A DNA stretch of 64,000 bases, from NCBI GenBank assembly GCA_900073065.1, contig FJOG01000005.1, positions 1,725,043-1,789,042 on the forward strand. The letters are read 5' to 3'. Below are positions 33,169 to 44,617 of this stretch, piece by piece; within the stretch, counting starts at the first letter, position 1, and each line of letters opens with the position of its first letter. The stretch is from Phialocephala subalpina. Taxonomy: Eukaryota > Ascomycota > Leotiomycetes > Helotiales > Mollisiaceae. The position numbers and the translations under genes are program-made. The notes below the pieces were generated by a model that was given only the letters and a program-made list of their open reading frames with translations, was not told the DNA's origin and did no database searches.

Positions 33169-34381
33169 ATGGCAGCTCATGATCACCCTAAAAGCGCCAA
33201 ATTGATTGCTGATATAATCGCAGGCACTGCTCTTGGGGATGGCACTGCTTACGATATGCTTCGATTACCTCTTTACAAAACTTGGGAAGAGCATGCCACG
33301 AACTATGCAGCTATACGTGCAGAATTACATCCAGCTGCTGTTCGCCGAAAGGCAGCATGTACTTTTCCGGGCCGAGTTGAAGCCATGGAGCGTGAGTTCT
33401 TCGCCTCGCGTCCTTTAGCTTTATTGCTGATCTTTTCTAGTCGTCACAGCAGCTTGGGAAAATATAACAACAGCACGATCCAAAGCCGCTTACGATGCTT
33501 TGGTTTTGGCTCGTCCAGTGCCCCCTAATGCTCTTCCGGTTTGGGTCCCACCTCCAACTGAATACGAATCGAATTTGAACTTGAATTCTGACTCGAACTG
33601 GAATTCCGACTTCAATAACGTTCAAGGTTGTCCGAGGACCCTGACTTGGTCTAAAGTCCCCTTGCCGATGTTCTGCTGCGATGTCAGCAACACATTTTGG
33701 ACTTCTTTGTCAATCGGTCTCTACAATAACTACGAATGTTGGGCCCGAACGAGGTGTCAGGTCAATTTGTACTACACAGCTGTGATGGCAGACAACAAGC
33801 ACCCGCGAAATGCTGGCTACACAATACTAAGTGCCTATGCCGAGTCTATGGGTCTTGGAACATTGGCAAGCCAGCTTCTACCAAACCCGACAACTGGTTT
33901 GAGCCCCGAGATGTGGCAAGTTATCGCCGACTGCTTTCACATCGAATTGCTAGTCATCACGGGAAACAAAAGAGACGTTGATGGCAGACCAACCCATCCC
34001 GTGGTTCCACGCGGGGATCACAACGCTCGACAAGTCCTTTTGCGTCTAGAGATCGACGACGAATACCACTTCGTCAGACCTGATAAGCCTACTCCGTACG
34101 ACTGGCGCTACAGTTCTCATATAACTCGGGATCTGGTCAAAGCACCCAAGAATCCCAAGCAATTGCAGGAGTTCATTGAAGAGGCTTCGGAGTTGTCTGC
34201 TAGGAGATGTCCGTATCTAGTCACTGACTTGGATGGAGTCAATGTGGTGCCTTATGCTGCTATTCCAGGATATGGAGGACCGGTTTTACCACCATATCAT
34301 GTATTGGATGAATGTCAGGTTGTGGCTCCGCCAACTGATGCTCAGGTAAATGCTTATTTGAATAATGGGATGTGGCTTTGA
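33169..34381 (+). CDS. Protein with degenerate J-domain-like N-terminus and OTU-like fold lacking the catalytic Cys
   Basis: Two exons, 33169-33391 and 33441-34381 (intron GTGAGT...TTCTAG); 387 aa. Residues ~20-90 resemble a DnaJ domain: 'AYDMLRLPLYKTWEEHATNYAAIRAELHP', then 'AMELVTAAWENITTARSKAAYDAL', the usual end; the HPD loop is replaced by 'HPA'. Residues ~165-300 resemble an OTU protease: 'DVSNTFWTSLSIGLY' aligns with the usual D-G-N-C-F-W, Thr standing where the nucleophilic Cys is expected; a mid-region 'SPEMWQVIADCFHIELLVI' fits the 'WG...aLa..f...I' segment; and 'EYHFVRP' holds the terminal His. If right, this is a catalytically dead OTU domain tethered to a chaperone-like module. 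It is family inference by eye and could be an unrelated fold. Confidence 0.55.
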
Positions 34382-34675
34382 ATGTAGTTGGAAAATAAAA
34401 TTCAGAATACTCATTCGCATTTTTGTTGATGCTTCTGAAATGTCCTTCCATCCCACCAGACACTTTTAAGGGAGATGAGTGAAATTATTCCGAATTCAGA
34501 AGGGACTTCCAACAATCTGGTCCTTCTCCCTGATAGTATTTTACATCCAGCAAGATCCTGCTTTCACTATAACCTTTTATTTGCGGTATAGACTCTCATC
34601 AATCTTTTAAATTCTTCTCGCACATCCTTTGATTCATTCCTCTTAATTTCATCCTCAAAGAACTCTTATATAAAA

Positions 34676-35130
34676 TTAAATTATAGAACAGGCTTCTATA
34701 TACGACCATAAAAGACTTGCCAAACGCAGATTGACCTCATCAGTGGAGATAGAGCTCAGTCGGAGAAGGATGTCAAAGACCGACACCGTATATGACTCCG
34801 ACCATATTTGATGGGACAGTCCAATTCCCGGTAGTGGAAGTTCATTCACACTGTCCGATAGCATTTGAGGCAATTCAGATACCCATGGTGCAAGTTCAAT
34901 CACGCCACAGTGGATAATGATGCTGCGAGCTAGGAGGAATTCCTGCAGAATCCAGATTCGTGTCCAATAACTTCTCTCCATAAGCTCTGCAACTGCTTCC
35001 CACGCACCCGCACCCATGCTCCAAGATCTAGTCTTTCCCTTGATATCCAAAGCTCCTGATTTGATGAGGTCCACAAGACGATCACCAAAGCTGAAAGGTT
35101 CATGAAATGGCCTTTGAGATCCCGCAACAT
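34676..35130 (-). pseudogene. HET-domain gene fragment
   Basis: The minus strand carries only the central HET block 'AVAELMERSYWTRIWILQEF', 'LARSIIIHCG' and ~80 residues after it. HET proteins have this W-x-x-L-x-x-R-x-x-x-x-R-x-W-x-x-Q-E signature mid-domain. The N-terminal blocks are not found upstream in any frame, and the fragment ends at a stop near 34676. It is therefore a relic, possibly a partial tandem copy of the larger broken HET gene at 35349-37824, although the two differ too much to be a recent duplicate. The segment 34382-34675 has no gene. Confidence 0.6.
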
Positions 35131-35348
35131 ATCAAAGAAAAATGCAGTGTTAATTCCAGCCTCTCCCAGCCAAACTTATACCTCTGACGCGGATCTGTAG
35201 ATTCGACCCATAATCGGCTCTAAGTGCGCCCATAAGCGTTCACTCTCTTGCTTTCTTAAGTAAGACTCAGAAGTGAGAGCTAAGGCTGAGCGCTTAATAA
35301 CCTAGAACGACCCGGCCGCTGAAACCTCATTCCCAGCTTGGGCATTTC

Positions 35349-37824
35349 CTACTCGATTACAACCCTCCTCAGTTCAAATCCTTCTGCTCCCAGAGCCTCC
35401 CCATGCATAATCCCATGTACATAAGCCTCACCCACAACCCTAAAATTGCCATTCCCTAACCGTCTCAGCACAAACGGTACATTTGCACCGCAAGCACCCA
35501 AACCTGATCCCCCACTTCCATCGACTGCGGGCCATTTCCAAGATAATTCTTTTGCGTTCTGAAAACCCTTCTTCCGTGACTAACCAATTTCAATCGATGT
35601 CTAAAAGCCATCACTCGATTTTGGACCTCTGGATCAGAACCTTTGTTATCTTTGATGAAAGCCTCGAAACTTGCCCAGCTGGGCAGAAAACTGATGCCTT
35701 GTGGTGGAAAAGAGGTCTTCCAGTCGAGATCATTGTCTTTTTCGATGGCAATTTCTTCTATTGCTTTGTTAAAGGCCCTACGAGTGGGAAGATCCATATA
35801 TGCTCCCGGCTCCCCAGGGTATAGTTGACTCCATATTTCGTGCAGAGAGTCTACCACGATATCCCCTGGCACGGTATAGTCCTGCCCGATCAAGTTCGCC
35901 AGCGCGGCCTCCAGTCTTGCGTTTCTAATGTCGTTGCTGAATTCATCGCAGATCCACTCACTAAATGCAAAGCCGCACTCTACTGGTGCCGGCTGTTGTC
36001 CACCAAAGGTGTCGGCTACGAGCGTTCTCCAGAGAGCTTCTAATCGTGACTGCGCCATAGGGATTCACTTGCAGTTGAGGGCCGGTAAATGTGGTAATGA
36101 TGGAATCGACCCACCTCGCGGTTGTCAATTGTTCCGCTTTGACAGTGTTCGGGGATTGTGCTCGTCATGGTCCGACTGGATATCCATTGGTACGTTTCTG
36201 GGACGACGAGGCTTACTTTCGCAGCTGTGGCGAAGGTTACTTGCGATGGTTTGAGGATGTTAGAATTCCTTGGCTGTGTCGTGTGGGATAACTCTGCAAC
36301 TTCAACAACGATATCGTGGAGAGCTCCTTCAACCTCAAGTATGCTGGGACTCATAGAATGTGATGGAGGTTTCCATTTAAAGTCCCCGCATGTGCTCCAC
36401 AGTCGGGCATTCTCATGATTACATGTCAGCAAAAATGGATGGAGGACGGTGGTGTAGTCTGGAACCCATGATGGCAGACCCTGAGTTCGGGTCATAGACC
36501 AATCCTGAATATTCGAGAGAACTTGCAAGTCGCCATATGAGGTGATGAGATTCCAAGTAACATCACGAAATATTTCCTAGGTCGGTTTAGCGTAATCAAC
36601 ATGGAGCTTGCTCAAAGCATTCTCGCTTGATGACTGCAAGGCATGGCTTGCAATAGCAACGAGCGAGTAGATCTTGTCCTTGGAATCCGACGCTTGCGAG
36701 AACCGGTGATTAGCAATCAAGCCCAAAAGTCGATGTGGGTGCTCGAGTAGATTCAGCTTCAATGAAGCATCATTGATTCGAAGCACTGCATACCCTGGGT
36801 CTTCTGGATAGTCGCTCCAGGCTGAATAGATATTCGGGTCCATTTTAACACCGTCCAGATAGTATCCATCCATTGCCCTGATTGCCATTTGACTAATCTG
36901 ATTACTCCAGCGACTCTCATGTATGAATCGTGAAGCATTTAGAAGGAGTTCCCAATTGAAGCAGAGTGAACCACACATAACAACCATGGCTTGTGCAAAA
37001 ACAACTTCTTGGACGACCCAAGCTCGTTTGAACCATGCTCGCTGCAGGAACGCATAGACACAGATCCAATCCCATTCAGAGATTTCTGGTATGCTCAACT
37101 CCACACGTACATTCTCATTTAGAGGCGACGACCTGGCGATGACGGCCATTTCGGCAGGCAGGTCTCCTATTTTCATGAGAGTCTCAATGGCCGGCCTGGC
37201 AAATGCATCCTCTTCTCCCAATCATGCAAGGACAGTCTGGGCTTGGTTGTAGATCCTGTCCATCATAGGCACTTGACAAGTCCGTTCCTCGATATTGCTT
37301 TGATCGATGCACAATGCATCGATCCAGGTGTACTTCTCCTTGGGCTTTCCGCTGATATGGGCAAGAGCTGTGCTCTGGATATCGGCGAGGATAATATTGA
37401 GAAGCGCTCGGTAGAGACTCAGCGTCACAAGAATGGTACGTGCCTGGTAACTAATCGGGATGCATCGCTCGTCACCGATATCTAGCAATTTGTCCTTGCC
37501 ATCTTGTAAAAAGACCGTAGTGGGGTTTCCCCACGTATAAGAAAGAGCATCGTAGGCTGGCGCATCTGTTAGGTCAACTATCTCCAGCGAGCACTGGATG
37601 TTGATGTAGCTCTCCCTGGCTTTTACTTGCCTCCCAGCTTCCTTGATGTCCTTACTAGACGTAGGCAAGAGTCTGATGAGCCGGATTGAAGTTGATGAAG
37701 GTAGACATGTGTACTGATACATGTCAAGCTCAGGGTCCTCGCCATCGAGAAGAGGGCAGATAGAGAGACAATCCGATTCTGGGCCATGTTTAATGACTGG
37801 TGAGTTTTCAATAGAGGAGGACAT
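35349..37824 (-). pseudogene. HET-domain (heterokaryon incompatibility) protein, disrupted
   Basis: A near full-length HET gene can be followed from ATG 37824. HET blocks: 'YDALSYTWGNP', 'YTWIDALCIDQSN', 'TVLA-stop-LGEED', 'RAWFKRAWVVQEVVFA' and 'DKIYSLVAIA'; the C-terminal part has 'SRLEALWRTLVADT' and ends 'VPFVLRRLGNGNFRVVGEAY...HGIMHGEAL', stop TAG 35351-35349. Breaks: TGA 37224-37222 replaces the Trp of the conserved 'V-L-x-W-L-G-E'; TAG 36579-36577 lies before 'EIFRDVT'; the frame changes near 36,090-36,060 and again near 35,470, where restoring frame needs one extra G in a GG run. HET proteins trigger incompatibility cell death after non-self fusion; loss of such alleles is common. With frameshifts as well as stops, this one is dead. 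Confidence 0.8.
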
Positions 37825-38563
37825 TTCTGTTTCGAGTTATGCAGGCGCCCGAGGAGATCTGACAAAGCTCACTGCTCAATTCAATAAAAATGGGAAAGTA
37901 ACGATCGCATTTCCCGAAACCTTGAGAAGGGGACACGACGAGAAGTTGTACCCACTTTCCGCCGTGGTAGGATCTTAAAATCACGTGAGCTTTTAAAGTA
38001 GCTTTTAGCCAGGAGACAGGGGTATTGTGAGAGACAAAGGTATTGTGAGAGACAGAGGCTTTGTGAGAGACAGAGGCATTTTGATTTAGCCAGCCGCGCT
38101 AGCCTTAGAATAAAGTGCTTAACTTACTTGAGACTTAGAAAGACTTCGAGTTAAGAAGGACTTAGAGTTTGTTTCGGGTAGGAAGGGCGGCAACGCCCCC
38201 TACTTGTTCGGACGTTCACCGCTTTCTTTATCGCGTGCGCTTGTGCGCGTCAACTTGTGATTTTGAAGGGTGTAAACGGAGTTGATTCTTCTAAATCTAC
38301 GTGAGAAGTCCTCTTATGGAGGAGCTTCGAACTAGCTGACAAAGAAAACGTGATGTCACGTGCTGGATATCACAAACTTCCCCTCCTTGGAACGCTGCCA
38401 AGATAAATGGCTAATAATAGCCATTTCAAACTCTAAGCTTCCACTTTTGAAATTCTTCTCCGGAGCATTAAAGAATAGAAAGAATATATTCGATAATCCT
38501 CGAAACGTCGATGTATATCATAGTTTTATTTTCTTTATTAATAAAAACTTAATTTATAACTTC
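37825..38563. other. Intergenic region with minisatellite and AT-rich stretch
   Basis: Contains the 18-bp repeat at 38021-38074 and imperfect short repeats of 'ACTTAGA' type around 38120-38170, possibly the edge of an old transposable element. No transposase or LTR structure could be confirmed, and no gene is recognised. Confidence 0.45.
38021..38074 (+). repeat. 18-bp minisatellite, three units
   Basis: Units GGTATTGTGAGAGACAAA, GGTATTGTGAGAGACAGA and GGCTTTGTGAGAGACAGA at 38021, 38039 and 38057, followed by a partial fourth (GGCATTTTGA). Confidence 0.9.
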
Positions 38564-40152
38564 TTAAATTATTACTATTTCGAAAAACTTCTTACGAATT
38601 CTTTGTCGTTTCAGAAGTAAAGCGCGTGAGAGGATAAGGGAGATAGCACCGAGAGCAACCATTAAAGTTACAAAAAAAATAGGTCTCCACCAAACATAAT
38701 GCCCCTGCTCTCCGACCAACGAGCCCTGACTAGGTAGAGAAATGAGTGTAGCAATGCCCATAAGGAAAAAAGCTATCCCCATGCGATGTCCTAGCTCCAA
38801 TATTGAGTTTGACAAACTTGCGACCACAGGTCCCAGAACGGCATTAAAACCTGATGACACAAAGCCAAATAAAATACTAATGACGAGCAAGCTTGCATCG
38901 TTGGTCGCGCCGAGGACACTCACAAGTAAGCCGGAACTTATGATGACGGATACGATCATTACATTAAAAACCTAATAAACTAATGTTAGAATCATCCTTC
39001 CTTGTGACTTTACAATTGGTTAACAGTCACTTACGCCAGCATGGTCGGCGACCCAGGCCCAGATGGGAGTGCCAACGGCAGATGCGGCAAAGGTTATTGA
39101 GAGAAGGTAGGCCTGAAGTGAACTTGAAATTCTACCGTGAGTCAAGGCGTATATGGTAATGTACTGGGTTGGGAACGTGATTCCCTAAGAAATATCAGCT
39201 TCGGCTTATAAAACTTGCAGATATCAAAGTCATACCATGTAAACAAAGAAACACCCTAGTATAGCTATTACATAGGGTAAATCGAAGAAGGTCTTATAGT
39301 CAATCTTATATGTATCGACCAGTTCTCGGTCTCCCAGTGTTGAGTCCGTTAATTTCAAATCCTTATCAATGACCAAATGGTTGCCTTGTTGGTGGATGCG
39401 TGGTCTCATGACAAGATTGGCGACTGTAAGACAGACAAGCATGAAACTTGCTGCTATCAATACTGCCTTCTTGAATCCCATTAATTTAATGAGATTATTG
39501 AGCAGGATAGGAAAGATGATACCGCCAACCGCTCCACCTGACATGACGATACCCATGGCAAACGCTCGGCGTCGTTCAAAGTACTGGCTAGTGATGGCAA
39601 GTGCAGGTTGGTATATAAGCCCCGTGGCGATTCCAAAGCCGATACCCTGTACCAAGAAGACTTGCCAATAGGTGGTACAAAGTGATAACATGTAGAAACA
39701 AAAGACGTGGAGAACGGATCCAGCTAAGATGAGATAGCGGATCCAGCCGTTGTCGTAGAGCTTTCCCACTAGTAAGCCAATAGTGGTGTGGGTGAAGCCA
39801 GTAGTTGACCCAATCCAACCGATTTGAGATAAGGTGTTCTCACTGAGAAAGTTCGTGGAATAGTATGAGAGAAAGATGCCGAAGCTATACTCCTATTCAT
39901 CCCACTGTTACAACTTGCCCAGGTGCAGTATCGAAGAAGGCGCTTAATGAAAGAGATACTTACTACTCCGGTGATGAAGAAGCAGAGGAAACCACCAAAG
40001 GCTGCCATCCATGCTTTGAATCCACCCTCGGGGAACGTCGCCACCATTGCATCATGAGGCATGGAGCCATCCAGATGGGAAACCTCTATCTCTAGGGCCT
40101 CAACGTGTTCGGTAGCCCCTTTTGCGTCGTCTTTGAAATTGGATGAGGCCAT
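38564..40152 (-). CDS. MFS transporter, monocarboxylate (MCT/MCH) family, copy 1
   Basis: Four exons: 40152-39964, 39892-39236, 39184-39035 and 38971-38564; 467 aa. The N-terminal acidic cytosolic stretch ends in the family hallmark 'FPEGGFKAWMAAFGGFLCFF'. Other MCT features: 'TLSQIGWIGSTTG', 'LVQGIGFGIATGLIYQPALA', 'QYFERRRAFAMGIVMSGGAVGG' (loop 4-5 and TM5) and C-terminal 'ELGHRMGIAFFLMGIATLISLP'. Twelve helices are plausible. Family members move monocarboxylates, riboflavin or other organic acids across the plasma membrane. It is transcribed away from a small ABM-like gene starting 555 bp upstream, the same arrangement as copy 2. The exon 2 start could be 3 bp later. All exons open, so probably functional. 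Confidence 0.85.
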
Positions 40153-40706
40153 GATGATGCGTTTAGTCGATAGTATGGAGTTCTAAGTTTATTAATTGGG
40201 TTGGTGATACTCTTGTGACAATAGTTGAATGAACTGGATGTGAGATGATGGGGTAGTTAAAAGACCTAGGCAGATAAATACCTTGTAGAGAATCACCCAT
40301 CTTAAGTACGTCGCAAAATTAGCAATATGTGAACAGGTCTACTGGAAAGATGGTCGCAACCGAGTTTCCCCGCACTTCGCAATGAAGGTGGCGTACGTCC
40401 AAGCTTTCTCCACACTTACTTCCCCTGGAAGGAAGGAAGTCGGCGTTGCACGCCTTTCCGGGGAACACAACAAATTCTTCTATCCATGGATATAGCTGCA
40501 TTAACTTCTCTTACGAACAGATGTCATTCTATTCGCAGATATGTGTATGCAACCAAAACTTGTTTGTCGAATCCTCTGATAAACTATTATCGCGTCCTCC
40601 CCAGGTTTAGTGAGAGCAGCTCGCTACATTTACTTTATACGTCCTAATAATATACTTGACAAATTCTAACTGATTTTATTTCAAACTCTCGAAGAATTGA
40701 ACAGTC
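40153..40706. promoter_or_regulatory. Divergent promoter, transporter 1 / ABM-like gene 1
   Basis: It holds TTTCCGGGGAA at 40455-40465 and TTTCCCCGC (reverse of GCGGGGAAA) at 40365-40373. Related sequences occur upstream of the other ABM-like genes (see findings). No ORF of note. Confidence 0.5.
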
Positions 40707-41174
40707 ATGCCTCCGCACGGCCCAGGACCTCAACCACCCTCTGACGGGCGCCCCTTTTTCCTCATTCTTACCATCACCGTCAAAGATGCCGCTAGCACCG
40801 ACGAATTAGGGGAAATTCTGAAAGGACAAAAGGATTGGTCTCTGGCCCAGGGAGCAAAGAGTTTCTCTATTGGAAGGAATGTGAGCGAGAATAGCGTATC
40901 AATAGTCGAGGTGAATATTATTTCTGAATGATCAATTAACTGTTTTCTACGTATACCTAATTGCTATGAAATATATAGCGATACGATGATGTCGATGGGT
41001 TTCACGGCGTGCACAGTCCTCCGCAAAAGACAGTTGAGTACATAGCAACCAGAGAAAGGATTATGGAGCTGGAGGTAGGTTCACTGAATAGATCTAAGAT
41101 TCGATCACCTCTGATATGTTTTGGATCTCTAGGGCAAGATATCAGTAACATTTTTCCACACTGTCGACTTCTAA
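40707..41174 (+). CDS. ABM-like dimeric alpha/beta-barrel protein, paralogue 1
   Basis: Three exons: 40707-40910, 40979-41074 and 41133-41174; 113 aa, with phase-0 introns ending in TATAG and TCTAG. After a Pro/Gly leader, the pattern beta-strand ('RPFFLILTITVK'), helix ('DELGEILKGQKDWSLAQGAK'), strand, strand ('SVSIVE') then 'RYDD...GVHS' fits a single antibiotic-biosynthesis-monooxygenase / stress-responsive alpha-beta-barrel domain. Such proteins are small cofactor-free oxygenases, isomerases or heme/ligand-binding dimers. The His of the 'E-x-Y-D-x-x-x-x-x-x-x-H' segment is kept. It is the most diverged of three local paralogues, with which it shares intron positions. The MFS transporter is divergent. 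Confidence 0.7.
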
Positions 41175-41446
41175 ACTCGATCCATTGAATTCTCTCTACA
41201 TTGGCCTTCAAGGATATAGAAGAAAATTTGCATCGGAATTTCGAAGAGTTATGTTTGCACACGTATTCATAGAATTTCAATAAAAATGACCTTCACATGT
41301 GTACAAAGGGCTTCATTGGCGTTGGGGGTTGTCAGACTCCGAAAGGCAATAAACAGGTCTAGCTATGACTACTACGATGCAGAATGAATCAAATCCCCTA
41401 AAAGACTTGATCTTTCGACCGTATGCGCTGCTAAAATATCAAGCTC

Positions 41447-41937
41447 CTATCCCACCTGCGTGTAAAACTGGCCGTCGAGGATATCCTACAGCGACCCTGT
41501 CAGCATTCAACTTTGATCAAGTTAGGTCCTTCATGGCAGTAGATTATTAACAGACTTACATCGAGTTTCAAAATTATCTCATGGGCGTCTGCCATACCCT
41601 CATGGTCATGGACGCGGAGATATTTCTCCCCAGCATCAGAACCATCGTATTTCTGAGCAAGAAATCAGTACAACTTTGTCAAACATATTTGAAAAGAGCC
41701 TACTTCTTGAACCACGACTTTAAACCCTTGACACGCTTTGTTGACGGTCATTGAGGTTGCTCCCGCTGCAATTGCCTTCGGTATGTGTTCAACGAAGCGT
41801 TTCATAATCCACTGTTGCCCTTCCGCATCTCTAGCCCCAAGGTTGCAAATAAACCAAAATGGCCCTACGCCACCGTTGGGAATCGGAGCTCTTCCCTTAT
41901 GGATCTTTTTGTTTATCTCAGCCTGTTGGTCTGACAT
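41447..41937 (-). CDS. ABM-like dimeric alpha/beta-barrel protein, paralogue 2
   Basis: Three exons: 41937-41704, 41652-41560 and a short last exon ending at TAG 41449-41447 (acceptor uncertain); ~120 aa. The start at 41937 (MSDQQAEINKK) is preferred over the upstream in-frame ATG at 42027 because it matches paralogue 3 in exon-1 length (78 codons). The fold pattern is 'PFWFICNLGARD', helix 'QQWIMKRFVEHIPKAIAAGA', 'FKVVVQE' | 'KYDGSDAGEKYLRVHDHEGM' and a final helix. Exon lengths 234 and 93 bp are identical to paralogue 3. No signal peptide, so cytosolic. It lies between paralogue 1 and transporter 2, tail to tail with paralogue 1. Function unknown; probably acts with the neighbouring transporters. 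Confidence 0.7.
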
Positions 41938-42536
41938 GGTTATCTGGGTCCGAGTTGCGACGTTGGTCGGTGAGTTTTGATTAAATAGCAAGCTAATAAT
42001 GAAATTGAATTGAATGGTGGACACCAATATATAATTGACGCATCTATATACATACTGAGCAAAATAAGTTCGTTCGTGGCTTGCTTCACGTCGGGATCGC
42101 GCTTGTTGAGAATCCCGGCAAGGCTTCCGGGAAAGTTTTATCCAACTTTAGAACAATGGTAACATACGTAAGCAACCCCGGAAACTCCTCTCAAATCTGC
42201 TAGGTAATGGTGCAAGACCTCAAACAGGTGTACAACCAACGCCTAGAATGTATTGGCAAGATCGTTACTTTAATAGCTGGTAGCGTGGCGAAATGCCCTT
42301 TCCCAGGACATCTTCACGTATTCCAGGTTTAAATTATATATAGTTTTTTCAAATTTCGAATTGCGTGGGACTATATATCATGAACCTCGGTTTTCAGACC
42401 AGGAGCATGCCCTACAAGAAAACTCAATTCCCTTCCCTGATCCAGACTAATACAGGAAATCGTGCATGCCCTGTTGCAGCGATATTTGTTATTGCTTTCC
42501 ATCCCTCAGGTGCCAACAGTGTCAAAAAGCGGCCCA
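41938..42536. promoter_or_regulatory. Upstream region of ABM-like gene 2
   Basis: Contains TTCCGGGAAA at 42125-42134 and CCCCGGAAA (reverse of TTTCCGGGG) at 42176-42184, both variants of the motif in the other two promoter regions. The right part is the 3' flank of transporter 2. Confidence 0.45.
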
Positions 42537-44617
42537 TTAGATCTTGTGGGTCTTGAGTATTGGTCGCAGAAGCTGTCGCCCAATGAGAACGAGGGCAGCG
42601 CCAGATAAACATGAAAGCTTCGCACCTGCGTCAGAGAGGAGGGGGGAAAGAAGTGGGAACGGAGTGAAAACCGACCGCAGAGAATAGAACCGCCTTCCAC
42701 CAGATAAAATCGCTTCCCAGCAGGGCTCCTTGGATGGGGGAACCTGCGAAGATGAGACAGAATAAATCGTGATGAAAAGGGCACAAGACAAACCTATCAG
42801 TGAGCCCACTCCGAGGACAAAAAATCCGAGACCCATTCGATGCCCAATCTCTGTGACGGAGAAAGAAAGCCGGCTGAAGATAGGGCCGAGCAGCGCTTGA
42901 AAGCCGCCGCCAAAGAAGCCGTACAGAAACCCAACGATTATAATGGATCCAGATGTTGTTGCGCCTAGTAGTGCGAATTGAAGACCAGCGGATATGGTAA
43001 CGGTGATTATGACAACATTGAGGACGCCTATCCAATCTGCCAGCCAAGAAAAGACCAATGGTCCAAATACGGCACCAGTCATCATTATCGATAGCTGATC
43101 ATTGTGGTTAGACCTAGAATCTCAAGTGAACTTATAAGTGAGAATACTCACCACATAGAAAGTAAGGTCAGTCGAGATTGCATTGTTCTTCTGACCGAAG
43201 ACTTGTAGATATGAAAACTATTAAGCTGTGAGTTATACTTTGCCTTTTCATTATCATGTATTATGCTTAGGGCCTAACTAACCGGAAAGCTAATACCCGT
43301 CATAATCAGACCCGCACCAATGACAGTGATAACGTATGCAGGATTGAAGAACTTTTTATAATTGATCTTGGGGATGTCCTCCGGGAGCAGACCAGAGACT
43401 GGATCAGAACTCGAAGCGTGCAGCGTCGCACTACCGCGATGGCGAGTTGGAAGCCGTGTTGTCATTACAAGGTTGGCGAAGACGAGCATTCCAAGAATCA
43501 TAAATGCGGCTTATTAGACAAAAGATTAGATACTAGGGTAAGGCAGCAGAATCAATGTGAGTCAATGGAAATGACATACCCGCTCGTACTCCCCAAGCAA
43601 ATCCAATCTTGGCAAATAGATGATTCAACAGAACTGCAGGTGAAATTATGTCAGTCTAAGGGCAAGTTATGAGATTCATTTGAAACAATGTGCTTACTTG
43701 GATACAAGACGCCTCCAAGAGAGGCTCCACTGGTTGCAATCCCCATTGCTAGAGCCCGGCGTTTCTCAAAATAATGGCTTACGATAGTAATAGACGGTTG
43801 ATACAAGAGCCCAGTTGCGATCTGAATTGACAGTTAGCAAACAGGGCTTGCATCTGGTATTCCCAATGGTGGGACAAGGTCCGTTACCCCAACAAGAAGA
43901 CCTTGACAAAGGAATATTTGATAATACTTGGTACAAACTCTATTAGACTTTTTAGCATAGAATGGGATTGGTCAGAGCAGAAGGGACAATCGTACGAGAG
44001 AACCATAAGTGCGACCACATATAGAGTTGATCCAGCCAACAGAAGGGCTCGGAAGTACCCGTCTGAAAAAGATCTGTCAGGAGATTTCATACGTCAGGAG
44101 GAATTAAATACCATCATAAAGCTTCCCAACAGGAATACCAATAACAGAGTGGATGAAAGGTGCACTTGAACCAATCCAGGCAATCTGGGAGATGGTGTGC
44201 TCCTTGAGTAGATGTGTGGAATAATAGCTCTAATAAGTATCGAGTCGTCAGAACATATCCACAATGCAAGTACTAGTTAGTGATATCTGTGAAAACCGAC
44301 CAAAAAGATCCCATATCCGTATGTCTGAAAGATTGTTAGTAAAGATACGTAGGTATGCGACTTCTGGTGGTGATTAGGCCATACAAATCCACTTGCGACG
44401 AAGAGAGTACAGAAAGCGCCTGCGACCGTCAACCATGCCCTCAAACCACCCTCCTATTTTATAATTAGCTGTTGTTCGTGTAGCAACTCCCCCTCAAACA
44501 TTGAATCTGACTGACTGGAAACGTTTGTATGATTGGATCATGAAGAGACGGAAGTTCCAGATTCTCCGTTTTGTCGATCCCCACATCCTCAACAAAGCTC
44601 TCTTCCGGTTTAGACAT
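42537..44617 (-). CDS. MFS transporter, monocarboxylate (MCT/MCH) family, copy 2
   Basis: Starts at ATG 44617 (MSKPEESFVEDVG) and is split into about eleven short exons with GT-AG introns. Readable segments in order: 'FPEGGLRAWLTVAGAFCTLF', 'SYYSTHLLKEHTISQIAWIG', 'GYFRALLLAGSTLYVVALMV', 'CQGLLVG', 'IATGLLYQPSITIVSHYFEK', 'RRALAMGIATSGASLGG', 'INYKKFFNPAYVITVIGAG', 'MMTGAVFGPLVFSWLADWIG', 'EIGHRMGLGFFVLGVGSLIG' and C-terminal 'FIWWKAVLFSAGAKLSCLSG', ending 'LKTHKI' at 42537. Same family and same motif set as copy 1 (38564-40152), but with many more introns and clearly diverged, so an old duplicate. Divergent from ABM-like gene 3. No stops seen in the chosen exons. Confidence 0.75.

Noticed and set aside
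38100..38200. Possible LTR edge with ACTTAGA-type repeats
   Set aside because: No matching second LTR, primer-binding site or coding domains were found.
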